Origin: a virus
IMG/VR virus record: IMGVR_UViG_3300048672_000155
Location: 1-29,264 of that record
Reading direction: 5' to 3' (one strand)
DNA length: 29,264 nt
Part shown: one piece after another, positions 14,430 through 22,392 of the stretch
How positions within the stretch are numbered: the first letter of the stretch is position 1
Layout: every line of letters begins with the position of its first letter
Position numbers and translations under genes: made by a program
The notes under the pieces: model-generated
What the model saw: only the letters and a program-made list of their open reading frames with translations
The model's database searches: none
Told to the model about the DNA's origin: nothing

Positions 14430-15032
14430 ATGTTTGAAAAGAATAAAAATTTGAGATCCAAGAATGAGACTGTTAAATTTACTCAAGAAATGTTAGAAGA
14501 GTATATGAGATGTTCTGAAGATATTTTATATTTTGCTAGCAAGTATTATTACATTACAACTATTGACTATGGGAAGATTATTATACCTTTGTGGGATTTT
14601 CAAAAAAAGGTATTGCTTGCTATGCAGAATCCCCCCAATGGTAAGAGACATACGATAATGAATTTTTCAAGACAATCAGGCAAAACAACTTTATCTTCTA
14701 TATTTTTGTTACATCAAGCATTATTTAAAACTAATCAAGTTTTTGCAATTCTAGCCAACCGAGAAAAAACCGCCATAGAAATTTTAAGACGAATAAAAGA
14801 TGCTTATGAAATGCTTCCTTTATGGTTACAGCAAGGTGTTGTTGAATGGGCTAAAGGTAAAATTGCGTTAGAAAATGGTTGTGTTATATTAGCGTCATCA
14901 ACATCATCAACGGCAATCAGAGGATATACTATAAATTGCGTTACTGCTCCGACAAAAGTAACAGTAAGGAATAAAAAAACAGGTAAGATTGAAGAGATGT
15001 CTATAAAAGAATTGGAGAAGTGTTTATGTTAA
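14430..15032 (+). CDS. 17: terminase large subunit N-half with 31-residue split-intein N-fragment
   Basis: The first 169 residues are the N-terminal part of the TerL packaging ATPase: adenine-binding region PLWDFQKKVL (53-62), Walker A SRQSGKTT (80-87) and SSTAIRGYTIN just before the expected Walker B strand. At Cys170 (base 14937) an intein block A begins (CVTAPTKVTVRNKKTGKIEE) and the frame stops after only 31 intein residues. The rest of the protein is in the -1 frame in the next gene, whose ATG (15026) overlaps this stop. ATG 14430 after AAAGGA is preferred to TTG 14424. Activity requires trans-splicing with the downstream product. A true split gene and a frameshifted continuous intein both fit; the new ribosome site favours the former. 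Confidence 0.9.
   Translation: MFEKNKNLRSKNETVKFTQEMLEEYMRCSEDILYFASKYYYITTIDYGKIIIPLWDFQKKVLLAMQNPPNGKRHTIMNFSRQSGKTTLSSIFLLHQALFKTNQVFAILANREKTAIEILRRIKDAYEMLPLWLQQGVVEWAKGKIALENGCVILASSTSSTAIRGYTINCVTAPTKVTVRNKKTGKIEEMSIKELEKCLC
14937..15029 (+). other. split intein N-fragment
   Basis: There are 31 codons from the splice-junction Cys to the stop. Features are Cys1, the T-K-V of block A at residues 6-8, and the turn RNKKTGKIEE leading to MSIKEL. Block B (T-x-x-H) is absent here and lies in the other gene. Such short N-fragments characterise atypically split inteins, of which AceL-TerL (25 residues), also in a TerL gene, is the known example. Confidence 0.88.
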
Positions 15033-16132
15033 AAAGAAACGATCTTGATATTGAAGAGCATAAGAAATTTATTTATGCTTATAAAATTACTAATACGATA
15101 GACAATACTATATATGTAGGTATTCACGGTACAAATAATTTAGATGATGGGTATATGGGTTCTGGAAGTTATCTTAAGAGAGCAATTAAAAAGTATGGAA
15201 GAAAAAAATTTACAAAAGAGATACTTCAATATTTTAAATCGTATAAAGAGGCATTAGATTATGAGGCTGTAATAGTAACAAAAGAGTTTATAGAGCGTCA
15301 TGATACTTATAATCTTAAAGAGGGTGGTTTTTGTAATTATGAGTGGTCTGATGAATATAAAAGAAATCAATCTATAGCTATAAGAGGAAGTGAACTATGT
15401 AGAAATAAAATAAAAATTCTTAATAAAAATCCAGAGAAAATAAGAAAAATGGCAGAATCTCACACAGGAATGAAAAGAACGGAAGAAAGTAAAAAGAAAA
15501 TGTCTGATGCAGGAAAAGGAAAGCATGATGGTATTTTGAATGGTTGGTTTAAAGGATGGTATATAACTCCTAAAGGAAAGTTTGAAAGTTTACGAAAAGC
15601 AGGTAAAGAATTTGATAGTTGTGATGCTAATATAGATAATTGGTGTGTTAGATTAAATTCTAAAAAAATAGTTAAAGGAACAATATTAAGAAGACCTGAT
15701 TTGTTTGATTTGTCTATGTTAGGTAAAACTTGGAAAGAACTTGGATGGGGGTTTGATGCTGCTACTAAAAAAGAAAGAAAAGTTAAATATGACACTCTTA
15801 AAGAAAACACAGAATATGAAATACTAACATCCGAAGGTTTTAAGGATTTTAAGGGTATTGTAACTTCTAAAGCAGCAACATTAATTTTAACATTTGATGA
15901 TAATAGCACTTTAGAATGTACAAAAAAACATAGAATATTTTATAAGACAAAAGTAGGAAAGAGATATAAATATGCACAATCTTTCAAAATTGGTGATAAT
16001 GTTGTAAGTAAGGACGGGTTCAAAACAATAATAAAAATAGAAAAAGTTCAAGGAGCATATCAAACAGTATATGAAATATTGCAAGTTTCTGACAATAATG
16101 AATACTATACAAATGATATTTTGAGCCACAAT
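15026..16132 (+). other. split intein C-fragment carrying a GIY-YIG homing endonuclease
   Basis: It runs from the start codon to the terminal Asn before Cys370. The last 21 residues contain EILQVSDNNEYYTNDIL and end S-H-N, giving the penultimate His and terminal Asn needed for cyclisation; T299-K-K-H302 is block B. Splicing would release this 369-residue piece as an endonuclease fused to the intein C-domain. Confidence 0.88.
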
Positions 16133-17152
16133 TGTCTTGTATTAGACGAGTATGCTCATGTGCCACCAAATATACAGGATGATTTTATGTCTTCTGTAAT
16201 ACCCACAACATCATCGGGAAAAACTTCTAAGATTATTATTATGTCAACTCCGAATGGTACAGAGATGTTTTATAATATTTGGACTGCTGCTGTTCGTGGT
16301 CAAAATTCTTATTATCCTATTAAAGTATTATGGTCTGACATTCCTGGTAGAGATGCTGCTTGGCGAAAGAGAATAATAGATGATCTTCCTGGTGGACTCG
16401 ATAGTTTTCTCCAAGAGTATGATTGTCGTTTTATAGGATCAGCAAACTCTCTAATTGACACAGATAAATTAGAAAAATTCAAATATAAACCATACTTAGA
16501 TACAAAATGGAGCGGTTTGATGAAGATTTATGAGTACCCTATAGTTGGCTGTAAATACGTGATAGGGGTTGACACTGCAGGAGGTGGTGGTCAACTTAAA
16601 TCAAATTATTCAGTAATTCAGGTAATAAAGATCAAAAGTAAACAAGATTTGGAACAGGTGGCTATTTATAGATGCAACACAGTAAACCCATATGATTTTG
16701 CTATTATTGTTAAGGATGTATCAAACTATTATAACGATGCGTCTGCTATGATAGAAAATAATGCAGACGTTGGTGGAATATTATTGGCGACACTTTGGAA
16801 CGACTTGGAGTTTGATAAGATAGTAAATATATCTCCGAAGTGGCTAGGTGTTAAAGCTACATCAATAACAAAGAGCGAAGGTAATATGTTATTGAAGAGA
16901 TACCTTGAGTCGGGTTGGTTGACATTGTGGGATAAGGATACAATACATGAGTTAAGTATGTATCAAGAGGTTCGTTTGGGAATTTTTAAGGCACAAAGGG
17001 ACAGTGATTTTGATGATTGTGTTACTTCTCTTATTTGGGCTGTTTATTATACCAAGACGGATGAATTTTCTGATTTAAACATGGATGATATTTATAGACC
17101 AGATGTTGTGAGAGATGATAAGAATTATGAGATGATGGCTATTTTTGATTGA
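15026..17152 (+). CDS. 17: GIY-YIG endonuclease - intein C-fragment - terminase large subunit C-half
   Basis: This 708-residue protein has three parts. Residues 14-101 are a GIY-YIG nuclease (FIYAYKITNTIDNTIYVGIHG, then MGSGSYLKRAIKKYG and NLKEGG), followed by NUMOD3-like ESHTGMKRTEESKKKMSDAG (144-163) and a further probable DNA-binding segment ending GKTWKELGWGF. Residues about 252-369 are the intein C-fragment, with block B CTKKH (298-302) and a terminus ILSHN, then Cys370 as the +1 residue. Residues 370-708 are TerL: Walker B LVLDEYA, coupling motif STPNG, and RNase H-like nuclease motifs GVDTAGG, IENNAD and DFDDCVTSLIWA. Joined to the N-half, the extein is 508 residues, a normal TerL. GGAG (15014-15017) eight bases before ATG 15026 supports independent initiation over the GTG at 15020. 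Confidence 0.9.
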   Translation: MLKRNDLDIEEHKKFIYAYKITNTIDNTIYVGIHGTNNLDDGYMGSGSYLKRAIKKYGRKKFTKEILQYFKSYKEALDYEAVIVTKEFIERHDTYNLKEGGFCNYEWSDEYKRNQSIAIRGSELCRNKIKILNKNPEKIRKMAESHTGMKRTEESKKKMSDAGKGKHDGILNGWFKGWYITPKGKFESLRKAGKEFDSCDANIDNWCVRLNSKKIVKGTILRRPDLFDLSMLGKTWKELGWGFDAATKKERKVKYDTLKENTEYEILTSEGFKDFKGIVTSKAATLILTFDDNSTLECTKKHRIFYKTKVGKRYKYAQSFKIGDNVVSKDGFKTIIKIEKVQGAYQTVYEILQVSDNNEYYTNDILSHNCLVLDEYAHVPPNIQDDFMSSVIPTTSSGKTSKIIIMSTPNGTEMFYNIWTAAVRGQNSYYPIKVLWSDIPGRDAAWRKRIIDDLPGGLDSFLQEYDCRFIGSANSLIDTDKLEKFKYKPYLDTKWSGLMKIYEYPIVGCKYVIGVDTAGGGGQLKSNYSVIQVIKIKSKQDLEQVAIYRCNTVNPYDFAIIVKDVSNYYNDASAMIENNADVGGILLATLWNDLEFDKIVNISPKWLGVKATSITKSEGNMLLKRYLESGWLTLWDKDTIHELSMYQEVRLGIFKAQRDSDFDDCVTSLIWAVYYTKTDEFSDLNMDDIYRPDVVRDDKNYEMMAIFD

Positions 17153-17161
17153 TATTAAAAT

Positions 17162-17169
17162 GATAAATA
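17162..17169 (+). promoter_or_regulatory. late promoter, GATAAATA box, for the tail sheath gene
   Basis: AAAATGATAAATAGTTTTA starts five bases after the TerL stop and lies 43 bases before the sheath ATG. Confidence 0.8.
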
Positions 17170-17212
17170 GTTTTATAGACAACAATAAGCAAAATTTAAC
17201 ATAGGAGACAAC

Positions 17213-19123
17213 ATGGCCGTAAGAAAATTATCGACACCTGGAGTATATCGTCAGGAAATCGATCAGAGTGATGTCAACGCACCTGCAGGAACTTCGACAG
17301 GTGGGATAGTTATACGAAGTCAACGTGGCCCAATCAATCGACCTGTTTTGGTAACATCTGACAAGGATCTGATTGATATTTTCGGAAAGCCAGTATTTAC
17401 AAGTGGAGCTACAGGAGTTAAAGCAGCAAATGATTCTACAGCTATTAATGCTGCTGGTTTGTCATTGATTCCTGATAATGGTTATGGTATTTACGCCGCT
17501 TTGGAATTTCTTAAAGAGTCGAATGCTTTATATGTTGGTAGAATTGCTGCCGCTACTGATAAATATGCCGCTTTGTCAATTAAAAAAGCAAATTATAACT
17601 ATACTGCTTCTACCGGACTTTCGGCAACAAGTGGTTATGGTGTAGCATCTGTTATGATAGGTGCATCGGATCAGTTCGATATGGGTGATAATATTTCTAC
17701 CATTGAGAGCGATTCTGGGTGGCAAACTTACGCTGTTGCTACTGGAGTTTCTGGAGATTTTCTTATATCTTCACTTAGCCCTGGTATTGATGGTAATAAT
17801 GTTGCTGTGTCTGTCGAAACATTTTCTTCTGGTTGTGATTGGCTATATAAATATGATGGTGTATCTTTGTCTGGAACATCAGCAACTTCCGTAGCAACTC
17901 AGCCGATAGAATCAAAAATCGTAAGGATTGACGTATACACAAAAGACACCGCCGCAAATTGGGATACTATAAAATATGATATTCAACAAAAACAAGCAGC
18001 TTCTTCTACATCGGCAAGTGATTTGAGAGCTTTGTATAGTCCGGTAGAAACTTTTTATGGAACTATAGAAGACAAAATAGATGGCAGTGGAAAACAATTA
18101 AAACTAAGCACTGTTATTAATGGAAGTTCAAAATATATTTATGTTAAAGATGGTGCTCCTGCTGTAACATCTTTTGGAACTGTTTCTTATTCTAATTATT
18201 CATTGATGAAGTATTTTGATCTGCTTCCTCTCGGTGGTGGTGCTGTTAATTCTACTGGTACTGGTCTGGGAACTTCTGATTCCGTTACGTCAACTTGGGA
18301 TCTTTTTGCAAGTCGTGAAAAACTCCCAGGTGTCAATATTCTAATTAATCCGGATTGGTCTACTGCTGTTAAAGTAAAAGTAGCCCAAATTGCAGCAAAT
18401 CGTATGGACTGTATAGCTGTTGGTCAAGTTGCAGATCCTTCTGTAACAACCGTGGCAAATACCAAATCAGCAGAAAGTTATGGTTATGTTAATCCTTCTT
18501 ATATGGCTTTGTATGCTGGTTATGATAAGCTGTACGACCAATATAATGACAAGTTCTATTACATGCCTAAAGCGGTGTTTGGTGCTTGTGTGATGGCAAG
18601 GGTTGATAGAATTGGCAACACATGGGACGCGCCAGCGGGGGTTAATCGTGGTATACTTCCATCATACTCGCAGAAGGTTGTCTTTACTGATGCGGAGATT
18701 GGACAGCTTTACGATCTCAATATTAACACTTCTAAAAGTATGATAGGAATTGGTAGCGTTCTTTGGGGTCAGAAAACAGCACAACTTAAGAAATCTGCTC
18801 TTGATCGTATTAATGTTCGTAGACTTCTTGTTTATTTGGAGAACTCTATTGAACCAACTCTACAGCAATTTTTGTTTGAGTTGAATACTGATCGAACTCG
18901 GCAACGTATTACAAGCATAGTAGATAGTTTTCTAAATGGTGTACAAAGTGCTGGAGGTTTGACAGGTTTTAAAGTGGTTTGTGATGGTTCCAATAATACC
19001 AGTGATGTGATAGACAATAACCAACTCTTTTGCGATATTTATGTTCAGCCGTCAAGAGCAATAGAGTTTATTACATTGAGGACTATTATCACTCGAACTG
19101 GCGTAACAATCACTCAAATCTAA
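17213..19123 (+). CDS. 18: tail sheath protein (T4 gp18-like)
   Basis: This 636-residue protein polymerises around the tail tube and contracts to drive it through the envelope. The N-terminus (STPGVYRQEIDQSD, then TSTGGIVIRSQRGP and PVLVTSDKDLIDIFGKP) is the family signature, and the C-terminal domain carries the conserved region LYDLNINTSKSMIGIGSVLW, INVRRLLVYLENSIEPTLQQ and a final ITLRTIITRTGVTITQI, which matches the sheath C-terminal strand. The length is near T4 gp18 (659). The central 250 residues are variable and Ser/Thr/Gly-rich, as expected for surface-exposed domains. AGGAGA precedes ATG 17213. It sits directly after gp17 and before gp19, the T4 order. Confidence 0.96.
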   Translation: MAVRKLSTPGVYRQEIDQSDVNAPAGTSTGGIVIRSQRGPINRPVLVTSDKDLIDIFGKPVFTSGATGVKAANDSTAINAAGLSLIPDNGYGIYAALEFLKESNALYVGRIAAATDKYAALSIKKANYNYTASTGLSATSGYGVASVMIGASDQFDMGDNISTIESDSGWQTYAVATGVSGDFLISSLSPGIDGNNVAVSVETFSSGCDWLYKYDGVSLSGTSATSVATQPIESKIVRIDVYTKDTAANWDTIKYDIQQKQAASSTSASDLRALYSPVETFYGTIEDKIDGSGKQLKLSTVINGSSKYIYVKDGAPAVTSFGTVSYSNYSLMKYFDLLPLGGGAVNSTGTGLGTSDSVTSTWDLFASREKLPGVNILINPDWSTAVKVKVAQIAANRMDCIAVGQVADPSVTTVANTKSAESYGYVNPSYMALYAGYDKLYDQYNDKFYYMPKAVFGACVMARVDRIGNTWDAPAGVNRGILPSYSQKVVFTDAEIGQLYDLNINTSKSMIGIGSVLWGQKTAQLKKSALDRINVRRLLVYLENSIEPTLQQFLFELNTDRTRQRITSIVDSFLNGVQSAGGLTGFKVVCDGSNNTSDVIDNNQLFCDIYVQPSRAIEFITLRTIITRTGVTITQI

Positions 19124-19126
19124 GAT

Positions 19127-19134
19127 GATAAATG
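19127..19134 (+). promoter_or_regulatory. degenerate late promoter before the tail tube gene
   Basis: AAGATGATAAATGAATATG has GATAAATG instead of GATAAATA and lacks the TAGTTTTA tail; strength is uncertain. Confidence 0.45.
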
Positions 19135-19135
19135 A

Positions 19136-19171
19136 ATATGAGTGTTGGTTAAAATTGGCTAACACTCATAT
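19136..19171 (+). other. stem-loop between sheath and tube genes
   Basis: ATATGAGTGTT (19136-19146) pairs perfectly with AACACTCATAT (19161-19171), and GGTTA with TGGCT extends it to 16 bp with G-U pairs around a 4-base loop. No T-run follows, so RNA processing or protection of the downstream tube mRNA is more likely than termination. Confidence 0.6.
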
Positions 19172-19203
19172 AATAAAGAATAATTAACAATAGGAGATAT
19201 AAA

Positions 19204-19812
19204 ATGGCCGATACCAAGCAAAATTATACAATCGAGGGACGTGCTGGAGCGATTATTAAGGATGTTCAGAGGGAGTGGATGTGGAACTTGTCTATCCCAA
19301 ACATTACTAATATGGTCGATACAAACGATCTCGACTTGACAAAGGATCTAGTAGAAGAGATGACTATACGAGCTAGAAGTGTTTCGATGCCGTCCCGTGG
19401 TGTAGAAACGATTGAGAGTGTTTTCATGTCTCAAAAACAATTCTTCCCCGGTAAACCAACTTTCGGAAATACTGTATCTGTTCAATTCGAGGAGTCTGAA
19501 AATCAAAATGTTGCTAAGATACTTTACTCGTGGCAGCAGAACATTATGGACATTCGATCTGGACATTCTAATAGGCTCGGTAAACGTCCTGCAAATCAAC
19601 CAGGATCTTACGTTACCGATATGATTCTCAACATGGTCTCTTTTAATGGGACAGCTTCGGATAAGATTATACTTTTTAAGAATGTATTTCCTGAGAATGT
19701 TGGTGATGTTGCTTTAAGTTATGATGGGGCAGGATCTGTTAAGTTTGATGTAACATTCAGATTTGACTTCTGGTATCTCATGCGTTTAGGGGAACCCATC
19801 ATCACTGCTTAA
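19204..19812 (+). CDS. 19: tail tube protein (T4 gp19-like)
   Basis: This 202-residue protein stacks into the inner tail tube. Typical are EWMWNLSIPNI near the start, MTIRARSVSMPSRGVETIES, the long strand-loop QKQFFPGKPTFGNTVSVQFE, WQQNIMDIRSGHS, and the terminal VKFDVTFRFDFWYL. Length and motif order agree with T4 gp19 (163 residues) plus modest insertions. AATAGGAGATATAAA precedes ATG 19204. Two genes downstream encode related folds; this one is the main tube candidate because it is closest to the sheath gene, preceded by its own regulatory region, and has the most regular family features. Confidence 0.93.
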   Translation: MADTKQNYTIEGRAGAIIKDVQREWMWNLSIPNITNMVDTNDLDLTKDLVEEMTIRARSVSMPSRGVETIESVFMSQKQFFPGKPTFGNTVSVQFEESENQNVAKILYSWQQNIMDIRSGHSNRLGKRPANQPGSYVTDMILNMVSFNGTASDKIILFKNVFPENVGDVALSYDGAGSVKFDVTFRFDFWYLMRLGEPIITA

Positions 19813-19842
19813 CATTTTCAATAACACTCTAAGGGGATCAAA

Positions 19843-20589
19843 ATGAATCTAGTAGACCCAACAAAATCCTCAATGGTGGGGTTGAATAAAAGTATATTAC
19901 AAACAGGAAACTTTACTATAAATGGTCGCCAAGGGATCGGAACATATGCTTCTGATCCCCAACGCACTTACAATTGGGATTTGACTATTCCACAAGACCT
20001 CATCAATCGTGTTAAAAAAGTAGCAGCAAAACGTGGACAAACAGGAAGACCTTTAGCAAATATACCAAACGCTCCGACAATTCCTACAATAAGTAATGAA
20101 GCTAATAAAATTTTGGTAGAGGAAGACCTAATTATCAAATGTAAATCAGCTACAATTCCTAATAAAGCGTTCGATGAGATTTCTACTTCTTTTTTTGGTC
20201 ATAAGAAAATGTTCCCAAGTAAAGTCGCATATTCTAATAGTGTGGATGTTGAATACGAAGAGAATGAGCGGCAAACAATTAAGAGATTTTTTGATGATTG
20301 GCAGTGGGCTATTTATAACGCTGACTTTTATTCTGGCGAAGAGGTTGGAAACAGTTCTTATAGCAGAGATCAATTTACCACAAAGATTCAATTGGCTTTT
20401 TACGGATATAATGGTATAGGATTAGATAAGAATATACAATTTATAAACGCTTGGCCGAAAGAAGTTAAAGATTCTGGAGTTACTTATAATGGTGGTTCAG
20501 AAACAGTTAAATATTCTGTCTCCTTTACTTATGATTTTTGGGAGTTTGGTGCTAATTCTTTGGTTAAAATTCCAGGAGGTTTAATTTAA
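19843..20589 (+). CDS. second tail-tube-fold protein (gp19 paralogue)
   Basis: The 248-residue protein repeats the gp19 layout: RTYNWDLTIPQDL, DLIIKCKSATIPNKAFDEIS, HKKMFPSKVAYSNSVDVEYE, DDWQWAIYNADFYSGE and VKYSVSFTYDFWEFG align in order with the preceding gene. It has an added 25-residue loop (QTGRPLANIPNAPTIPTISN) between the first strands. Paralogues of the tube in T4 are the tube initiator gp54 and the cap gp48; this could be a tube initiator, a tail-terminator-side subunit or a second tube type. AAGGGG (19831-19836) precedes ATG 19843. The next gene starts in its stop codon (TAATG). Confidence 0.82.
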   Translation: MNLVDPTKSSMVGLNKSILQTGNFTINGRQGIGTYASDPQRTYNWDLTIPQDLINRVKKVAAKRGQTGRPLANIPNAPTIPTISNEANKILVEEDLIIKCKSATIPNKAFDEISTSFFGHKKMFPSKVAYSNSVDVEYEENERQTIKRFFDDWQWAIYNADFYSGEEVGNSSYSRDQFTTKIQLAFYGYNGIGLDKNIQFINAWPKEVKDSGVTYNGGSETVKYSVSFTYDFWEFGANSLVKIPGGLI

Positions 20590-21119
20590 TGAGTGCTCTA
20601 AATACAAAAGAATATAGCCCACTCAAATCATTCTTTTCTGCTAATACTAAAACTATACAAAAGAATTTTAGGTTTGAAGTTATTATAGATTCTTACCCAG
20701 AGATTAAACCTTGGCACGTATTAAAAGTTTCGTTTCCTGTTTCTTATGGTTTTAAATTAGAGAATATGAAGATCGGCCCTTATTCTTATGGTATTCCTTT
20801 GATGGATCACACAGGATTTGACATCGATATTACTTTAGAGGAAGATGACAAAGGAACAATTTTTGATTTTATTTTTGATGTACAAGATAGAATAATAGGC
20901 TCTGGATCTTCGGCTAACGGTAATTATAATCCACAAACATCAAATCGCATTCCATCAATAAAGATAAATATGTATAAAGATGATGGAGAGATTTTAAGAT
21001 CATATACCTTTACCAATTGTTTTTTCATGAAAGCGGATAGTTTGAGTTTGGACTATGAAGGAAACGATTCTGTTAAGTATATGGTATCGTTTCATTCTGA
21101 TCTTTTAAGTGTCCAATAA
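20589..21119 (+). CDS. third tail-tube-fold protein (distant gp19 relative)
   Basis: This 176-residue protein is a more distant member of the same fold: NFRFEVIIDSYPEIKPWHVL, VSFPVSYGFKLENMKIGPYS, DHTGFDIDITLEED, SIKINMYKDDGEILRSYTF, and SLDYEGNDSVKYMVSFHSDL at the C-terminus, where gp19 has its final strands. It overlaps the previous stop (TAATG) and so is coupled to the second paralogue. A tube-initiation or neck-side connector role is plausible; T4 has no tandem trio at this point. The fold call is moderately sure and the specific role is unknown. Confidence 0.72.
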   Translation: MSALNTKEYSPLKSFFSANTKTIQKNFRFEVIIDSYPEIKPWHVLKVSFPVSYGFKLENMKIGPYSYGIPLMDHTGFDIDITLEEDDKGTIFDFIFDVQDRIIGSGSSANGNYNPQTSNRIPSIKINMYKDDGEILRSYTFTNCFFMKADSLSLDYEGNDSVKYMVSFHSDLLSVQ

Positions 21120-21125
21120 TAAAAT

Positions 21126-21133
21126 AATAAATA
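21126..21133 (+). promoter_or_regulatory. variant late promoter, AATAAATA box
   Basis: AAAATAATAAATAATTTTA matches the consensus except for two G-to-A changes and lies 24 bases before the next start. Confidence 0.6.
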
Positions 21134-21157
21134 ATTTTAAAGAGCCAAGGAGCAACG

Positions 21158-22375
21158 ATGAATTTTGAGAGCTATTATAACAAACAAGATTTAAAAGAGT
21201 TTGGCGATTTTGCTGGAAGTGTTGCTGCTGTTGGCCAAGGAATAGGCAAAGGTTTAAATCTTGTTGGTAAAGGTATTGGTAAACTTGTTGGAAGTGCTAT
21301 TAAAGACCTTGTTAAATTTTCTGGATACTCTGCAGAAGCTCTCAAAGATAAATCTGATAATGTTATAAAGTTGGCAGAATATATTTACCCGTTCGACAAA
21401 GCTATTTACGAGAAGTTTAAAGCATTACCAGACAAAAAAAATGTTTGGTTGAATTATAAAAAACTCGTAGGTAGTGGTAACGCTCCAATATTTCAAGATT
21501 ATTCTGTTGGTTTGGATATTGTTTTCAGAGCTTATAGTGCCGTTGTTGGTGGTGTATCTAAAGAATTGTTGAGTCCTAGTAAAAAACCATCGATGAAATC
21601 TCTTATTGATGGTACAGATAGAGTTGATGTTAATATAAAGAAGATGACTAAGCCTGCAGAAGTTGAACAATATTTTGAACAGAGTGGTGCAAATGAAACT
21701 TCTATGATAAGTAAATGGATAGAAGCATCAATTTATTTCTCTACATGGAAAATAAAATATGAAAATAATGATGATGAGAGTGTAGAAAGTCCTATTGTAA
21801 AGTTAGCTATTAGTATGCCAGAAGTTCCGTTGAAAGTTCTTGATACAACTATGGTAGAATTAGATAGCCAAGGAACAGAAATAAATGCAGAAAATGTTAG
21901 ACAGGCGATGAATATTTCTACAGACAAAATTATTCCTATTATAAAATCAAAGTTAGATGGTGGCTTAATATCTGGAATTTCTTATAATGAACAAGATGTG
22001 AGCGATGAAGATATTAAGAACTTTATCGATCTTGGTTTGAGAAAATTTACAAAAGGATCTCCAATTAGAAATCCTGATATGGTTGGAAAATATTTTGTTG
22101 CTTGTAAATACATATTAGAACAAAGTGGATGGAATTTGCCGTTAGAAAAAGTGTTTGATGTTTCTAATTTCCCTAAAGTCTTTTCTAAAATCAAAGAATC
22201 TAAAACAATAATTAAAGGAGCACCACAACAAACATTTTTAAAGAATTTTGGAGATTTTGTTGGAGGAAAACTAAAAGACTCTAAGGGTACAACAATTCCT
22301 CTTACAAAAGAAAACTTACAATTACAAAAACTATTCTCTATTTTATCTGCAGGAATAGTAACTAAACAAAAATAA
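21158..22375 (+). CDS. large late protein of unknown function
   Basis: The 405-residue protein is not recognised. It begins MNFESYYNKQDLKEFGDFAG, with a possible L-K-E/F protease site, followed by a Gly-rich amphipathic or membrane-seeking stretch (AAVGQGIGKGLNLVGKGIGK, residues 23-42) like those in tape-measure or ejected proteins. The rest is a helical globular region with DQDV-type acidic patches and no catalytic signature. CAAGGAGC (21146-21153) supports ATG 21158. The next gene begins similarly (MKSFESFYMINE), so the pair may share a targeting signal. Roles as an ejected or neck-associated protein are guesses from context. Confidence 0.65.
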   Translation: MNFESYYNKQDLKEFGDFAGSVAAVGQGIGKGLNLVGKGIGKLVGSAIKDLVKFSGYSAEALKDKSDNVIKLAEYIYPFDKAIYEKFKALPDKKNVWLNYKKLVGSGNAPIFQDYSVGLDIVFRAYSAVVGGVSKELLSPSKKPSMKSLIDGTDRVDVNIKKMTKPAEVEQYFEQSGANETSMISKWIEASIYFSTWKIKYENNDDESVESPIVKLAISMPEVPLKVLDTTMVELDSQGTEINAENVRQAMNISTDKIIPIIKSKLDGGLISGISYNEQDVSDEDIKNFIDLGLRKFTKGSPIRNPDMVGKYFVACKYILEQSGWNLPLEKVFDVSNFPKVFSKIKESKTIIKGAPQQTFLKNFGDFVGGKLKDSKGTTIPLTKENLQLQKLFSILSAGIVTKQK

Positions 22376-22392
22376 ATTTGATAGGATATATA

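Noticed and set aside
15018-15032. Programmed -1 frameshift joining the two terminase frames
   Set aside because: No X-XXY-YYZ slippery heptamer precedes the stop and the second frame has its own GGAG and ATG. A frameshift product would be a continuous intein, which remains possible only through sequencing error or mutation.
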